From positions 186,001 to 250,000 of the forward strand of contig NZ_JAVKCA010000020.1 of the NCBI RefSeq assembly GCF_040222955.1: 64,000 nucleotides of DNA. Reading direction: 5' to 3'. Made by a program: the position numbers and the translations under genes. The DNA is from Marinoscillum sp040222955 (GTDB lineage Bacteria; Bacteroidota; Bacteroidia; Cytophagales; Cyclobacteriaceae). The notes under the pieces were generated by a model. The model was not told the origin of the DNA. It saw only the letters and a program-made list of their open reading frames with translations, and did not search any database. Below are positions 60,709-64,000 of the stretch, in pieces. The first letter of the stretch is position 1, and each line of letters opens with the position of its first letter.

Positions 60709-60817
60709 GCGAAGAATGGGAAAGGTGTGTAGCTGCTCGTCATTGTATCCGCGAAGTTAGGCTTTCCTTCGGTCGGATACATCTTTTATTTTTTAACCGA
60801 TGGTGATGATTTGAATC

Positions 60818-61273
60818 TTATTCTTTCAGCCGCTTTTCAAAGCAGACACTATTGGCTACCCCGGCATACTGGCCGTAATTGGGAATGATCTGATAACCAC
60901 TTTTCTCGTAAAGGGAGATGGCCTCAGGCTGTTTATAGCCGGTTTCCAGTACGCAGCGGTCATAGCCCAGTTCCGCGGCCCATTGCTCCAGTTCGGTGAG
61001 GAGCTGAAAAGCCACTCTTTTTCCGCGGTGTTGTGGCTTCACAAACATGCGCTTGATTTCCATGGTTTTCGGATCAAATGCTTTGATGGCTCCGCATCCA
61101 CAGGGTTGATCATCCAGGTAAGCCACCACGGCATATTTGATCAGGTCTAATTTATTGAACTGACTGTAAAAGGCATGGTCCCGACCGTCTCTGACGGCCA
61201 GGTCTGCATCCAGCTGACTGACAAGCTCTGTGAAATCAGCGTGCTGAGCATTGGTGCGAAAAAGTGTGGTCAT
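60818..61273 (-). CDS. GNAT family N-acetyltransferase
   Basis: 151 residues. The acetyl-CoA binding motif A is EIKRMFVKPQHRGKRVAFQL, followed by CVLETGYKQPEAISLYEKSGY for motif B. The N-terminal part is FRTNAQHADFTELVSQLDADL. Substrate unknown; most short members act on amino acids or small amines. It lies between unrelated genes with 109 bases upstream that show no signal. Confidence 0.87.
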   Translation of the reverse strand: MTTLFRTNAQHADFTELVSQLDADLAVRDGRDHAFYSQFNKLDLIKYAVVAYLDDQPCGCGAIKAFDPKTMEIKRMFVKPQHRGKRVAFQLLTELEQWAAELGYDRCVLETGYKQPEAISLYEKSGYQIIPNYGQYAGVANSVCFEKRLKE

Positions 61274-61430
61274 GGTTTTGGCGGGACTTGGCGGGTTTTA
61301 GGGTTCAAAAAATAAATTCAGTTCATTGTAAAGTGATCACATGCCAAATCTGAAACCGAAACTCGATGTGGCTTAAAGGGCAGTGAATATTTTTGGTTTT
61401 TAACATCGTATTGAGTGGACTCAGTCTGGT

Positions 61431-62381
61431 TTAATGACCCGCTTTGTTATGCGCAGGGTTGGTATCCACGCCCAGGTGTTTCAGGATCCAGGTCATCAGG
61501 TCCTGTTCGTCCACGATGGACATGGAATGCGGGTGTCGTTCGCCATTGCTACGCACGCCCTTACCCACGGTCATCATCAGCTCGGCCTGGGTGTTGCCCA
61601 TGAGCATGAGCTGGTTGATCATTTCAGAGGCAGGCGCTATGTTCATATCATAGAAACTCCTTCTTCGGTTTTTTAGTTGCCACTGAATGTCTGCATCGTG
61701 GTAGAGCCTGACAGGGAATGATTTCAGCACTTCCGCTTCTCCACCTTGTTTTGCCCCTTTAGTGAAAGGGCTCAATTCCTGATAGCGACCGGGTACTTCG
61801 TTGGGTGTGCCTCCCAGCTCACGCTCCATGATCGACTTCACCACATAGGCCTCACTTACTCCCGCTTCTGAGTATTGCCTGACGAGCTCCCGCTCCATGT
61901 AGTGGTAAATTTCTTCCAGGTCTACAGGGGAGTCCACTGCAAAGACTGCTTTTGGTTTGATCGGGTAGCTTTCGGGGTATTTCAGACAGTATTGGGTGTA
62001 TTTCAATGCGATGGTGCCACCTGCTGAGAAACCGCCCATTACCACCTGATTCGGCGCTATTTTGTAGTCATTCAGCGTAGCTATAATCGCCTCGTTCAAT
62101 AGCTTCGCCACCTGCCCATCGGCATACATCTTACGCCCGCAGGGGACCACGATGGTAGCGATTCCATACAGATAAGCCAACTTTTCAAACTCGGTTTCCT
62201 GGAGGAGCTGATCAGCAGTCTGCGCAAAGCCCGGGATGAAGACAATCAGCCCTTTGGCGGTACCTGGGGGAGTGATGACGGTATACCCAAGGGTGCTGTT
62301 TTGAAGGTTGGAGTGCAGGGGAGATTGTGCCAACACGGCACACCAAAGGAGGGATAGCCCAATGGATAATCTAAATTTCAT
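61431..62381 (-). CDS. Secreted alpha/beta hydrolase (esterase-like)
   Basis: 316 residues. Signal peptide (SIGLSLLWCAVLAQS). GLIVFIPGFAQTADQ marks the oxyanion region, and Ser119 in GGFSAGG is the nucleophile; the histidine is probably in GERHPHSMS near the C terminus. The fold resembles carbohydrate or lipid esterases of the PHB depolymerase/dienelactone hydrolase type. The 157-bp stretch before the next gene on its 3' side (61274-61430) shows no signal. Confidence 0.8.
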   Translation of the reverse strand: MKFRLSIGLSLLWCAVLAQSPLHSNLQNSTLGYTVITPPGTAKGLIVFIPGFAQTADQLLQETEFEKLAYLYGIATIVVPCGRKMYADGQVAKLLNEAIIATLNDYKIAPNQVVMGGFSAGGTIALKYTQYCLKYPESYPIKPKAVFAVDSPVDLEEIYHYMERELVRQYSEAGVSEAYVVKSIMERELGGTPNEVPGRYQELSPFTKGAKQGGEAEVLKSFPVRLYHDADIQWQLKNRRRSFYDMNIAPASEMINQLMLMGNTQAELMMTVGKGVRSNGERHPHSMSIVDEQDLMTWILKHLGVDTNPAHNKAGH

Positions 62382-62433
62382 TATTAGTTAGCTTTTAACG
62401 GAGAATTTGATTCTTCGAAGTAACTTGAAACCG

Positions 62434-62757
62434 ATGGGAATTGAAAATATTTGGGTGATTGGTTTAATGATCGTGGTGATCCCGCTGTTTTTCTGGATGC
62501 GGGTATCTGCAATCAATAAGCGCAAGAAGGGTGTGACGGTGCGGTGCCCGCACTGCGAGAAGGATCAGCGGCTGGAGAAGCTGCGCAATTATGTATGTGA
62601 AAAGTGTGAGATCCCGGTGACTTTTTTTGATGAGCACGGGGATCCTCTGCCGGATGTGGCCTATTATGAGTGTATGGCCTGCCAGGAGAAAAACTTTATG
62701 GGGATACTCACCTGTACAGCCTGTGGCATGGCCAATAAGGCAGGTATCCCCAAATAA
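62434..62757 (+). CDS. Membrane-anchored zinc-ribbon protein
   Basis: 107 residues from the ATG at 62434; a TTG nine codons earlier is less likely. One N-terminal membrane segment (IWVIGLMIVVIPLFFWM) is followed by a basic stretch and then cysteine pairs CPHC, CEKC, CMAC and CTAC, which can form two zinc ribbons. No catalytic domain. Its stop directly abuts the stop of the permease gene on the other strand. Role unknown. Confidence 0.65.
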   Translation: MGIENIWVIGLMIVVIPLFFWMRVSAINKRKKGVTVRCPHCEKDQRLEKLRNYVCEKCEIPVTFFDEHGDPLPDVAYYECMACQEKNFMGILTCTACGMANKAGIPK

Positions 62758-64000
62758 TCATTCTGACCTCAATGCATTGACCGGATTTTCGGAGGTGTTT
62801 CTCCATACCTGAGTCAGGATAGTAGCCCCTGAGAGCAGCACGACGATGAGTATCGCAGGCCCCACGTTGAAAATGCTAATGGGAGAGTGTACAGCCATTT
62901 CGTTGATCCAGAGCCCGTTGGCAAACACCGCTACAGGCACCATGACCAGCGCTGTAGCAGCCAGCATGATCATGAATCCTCCCGTCATTGACAGGGTAAT
63001 CTGCCCGAAACTGGCACCCAATACCTTTCGGATTCCGATCTCCTTAGTTCGCGTTTTCAGGTGAAAGCTTACCATGCCCAGAAACCCCAATGCCGTAATG
63101 GCGATGGCAATGAGTGAGATAAACGTAAGGATGCCGCCCAGGTCATAAAAGAACTGATAGAAAAGGTCCGTTTCTTCATTGAGGAATCCACCCTGAAAGG
63201 TTCTGGCCTCATCGTACTCATTCCACTTTTGCTCCATCTGCTTGCCAAAGGCCCCCGGATCATTTACGCCGATTTTGAAGTAAGCATACTGATAATCCTC
63301 AGGTTTGATGCGCAGGGCCAGCGGTTCGATAGACTTCATCAGGGGTTCCCAGTGATAGTCTTTGACCACTCCAATGATTTTCACCCTGGAGTCATCTTCT
63401 ACGTAGATCAGGGCACCGACCGCCTCAGCGGCAGACTCAAAGCCGAGACGCCTGGTGGCCAGCTCATTCACCACGATAAACTTTTCTTGCTGGTGATTAG
63501 CCGTTTGGGGAAAATCCGTTCCGGCGATCAGCTCAAGGCCCATGACACTCACATACCGCTCTTCTACAGAAAAATGATAAATGGTCATGTACTCATCCGC
63601 TTCGTTTAGTTTCATATTCCCGCCATATGACCTTCCTACAGCGGGGTGGTGCGAGGTGAAGGTGACGTCTTCTATACCTGGGGTCCTGGCAAATTCGGTC
63701 TCTATGACTTTCGGGTCATGTCCCTGTAGGCGTACAAAGTAGATGTGCTCATCGTCGAATCCAAAGCTGCTCCTGGTCAGGTAATTGGCCTGATCCCTGA
63801 TCAGGAATATGCTCACCAGCATGACAATTGAGAGCCCAAACTGGATACTCAGGAGGATTTTTTTACCGGATATTTTGGAAAGAAGCCCGCCCTTGTGGGT
63901 ATTGGAAAAGGCGCCATTCCCTTTCAATGACCGGATGGTATCTAATCTTGATACAAAATACGACGGACCCACTCCTGAAATGAGCCCAAGGAGGAGACTG
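62758..64000 (-). CDS. MacB/FtsX-type ABC transporter permease (partial)
   Basis: The frame is open to the window edge, so this is the C-terminal half of a longer protein, probably about 800 residues. The first visible part (SLLLGLISGVGPSYFVSR) is the end of a first FtsX domain. A new membrane segment ILLSIQFGLSIVMLVSIFLI opens a second MacB periplasmic core, and the final FtsX domain has LTFISLIAIAITALGFLGMV and RTKEIGIRKVLGAS. This two-domain permease type exports or releases substrates by mechanotransmission and is common in Bacteroidota. No ATPase or adaptor gene lies in the window. Confidence 0.87.
   Translation of the reverse strand, partial: SLLLGLISGVGPSYFVSRLDTIRSLKGNGAFSNTHKGGLLSKISGKKILLSIQFGLSIVMLVSIFLIRDQANYLTRSSFGFDDEHIYFVRLQGHDPKVIETEFARTPGIEDVTFTSHHPAVGRSYGGNMKLNEADEYMTIYHFSVEERYVSVMGLELIAGTDFPQTANHQQEKFIVVNELATRRLGFESAAEAVGALIYVEDDSRVKIIGVVKDYHWEPLMKSIEPLALRIKPEDYQYAYFKIGVNDPGAFGKQMEQKWNEYDEARTFQGGFLNEETDLFYQFFYDLGGILTFISLIAIAITALGFLGMVSFHLKTRTKEIGIRKVLGASFGQITLSMTGGFMIMLAATALVMVPVAVFANGLWINEMAVHSPISIFNVGPAILIVVLLSGATILTQVWRNTSENPVNALRSE

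Overview
The window looks like a chromosome piece from a Bacteroidota member, most likely of the order Cytophagales. The signs are a TonB receptor next to DUF4249 lipoproteins, type IX secretion (T9SS) sorting domains, many MxK-type signal peptides ending in AQ or SAQ, no Shine-Dalgarno sequences before starts, and -7 promoter elements of the Bacteroidota form TAnnTTTG. No rRNA, tRNA, CRISPR array or insertion sequence was seen.

Layout. 0-2.4 kb: a TerB-like protein and a T9SS cargo protein with a lamin-tail domain. 2.5-10.1 kb: a complete tryptophan operon, trpE-G-D-C-F-B-A, followed in the same operon by a type I-beta DAHP synthase. Before it lies a 17-codon leader peptide with Tyr-Tyr-Trp-Trp codons and a terminator hairpin, i.e. 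an attenuator. 10.2-20.3 kb: a soluble histidine kinase with about eleven PAS domains, phenylalanine hydroxylase, hisH-A-F-IE, and a flavin disulfide-reductase relative without its redox cysteines. 20.3-25.9 kb: an operon of a frameshifted VCBS/FG-GAP lipoprotein, purine nucleoside phosphorylase and an iodotyrosine-deiodinase-like nitroreductase. 26-38 kb: aspartyl protease, class III aminotransferase, and an outer-membrane cluster (TonB receptor, two DUF4249 lipoproteins, a barrel-less plug-domain protein) that holds an orphan T9SS C-terminal domain; then bcp and an M23 peptidase. 38.4-48.1 kb: two convergent monohaem cytochrome paralogues, a fumarylacetoacetase-family gene, mtaB, a secreted TPR-CHAT protease with an outer-membrane barrel, and a lipoprotein.

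48.1-56.5 kb is an accessory region on the minus strand, largely AT-richer by eye. It holds an AbiL-like RloA/RloB defence pair, a HigBA-type toxin-antitoxin pair, a CPBP protease, two small secreted proteins and an AIPR-family abortive-infection protein with a nuclease-like N terminus. Two families of non-coding repeats (four copies of 53 bp, three copies of about 34 bp) are spaced between these genes, mostly just beyond a gene's 3' end, which resembles a cassette array; no integrase is present. 56.5-64 kb: B12-binding radical SAM protein, a secreted unknown protein, a protein-glutaminase-like protein, GNAT acetyltransferase, a secreted alpha/beta hydrolase, a membrane zinc ribbon, and an FtsX/MacB-type permease cut by the window end.

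How the genes fit: the first 20 kb is a centre for aromatic and histidine biosynthesis. The trp operon brings its own DAHP synthase, so its leader could tie entry into the shikimate pathway to charged tRNA-Trp and possibly tRNA-Tyr. The 48-56 kb region is a candidate site of gene gain for phage defence.
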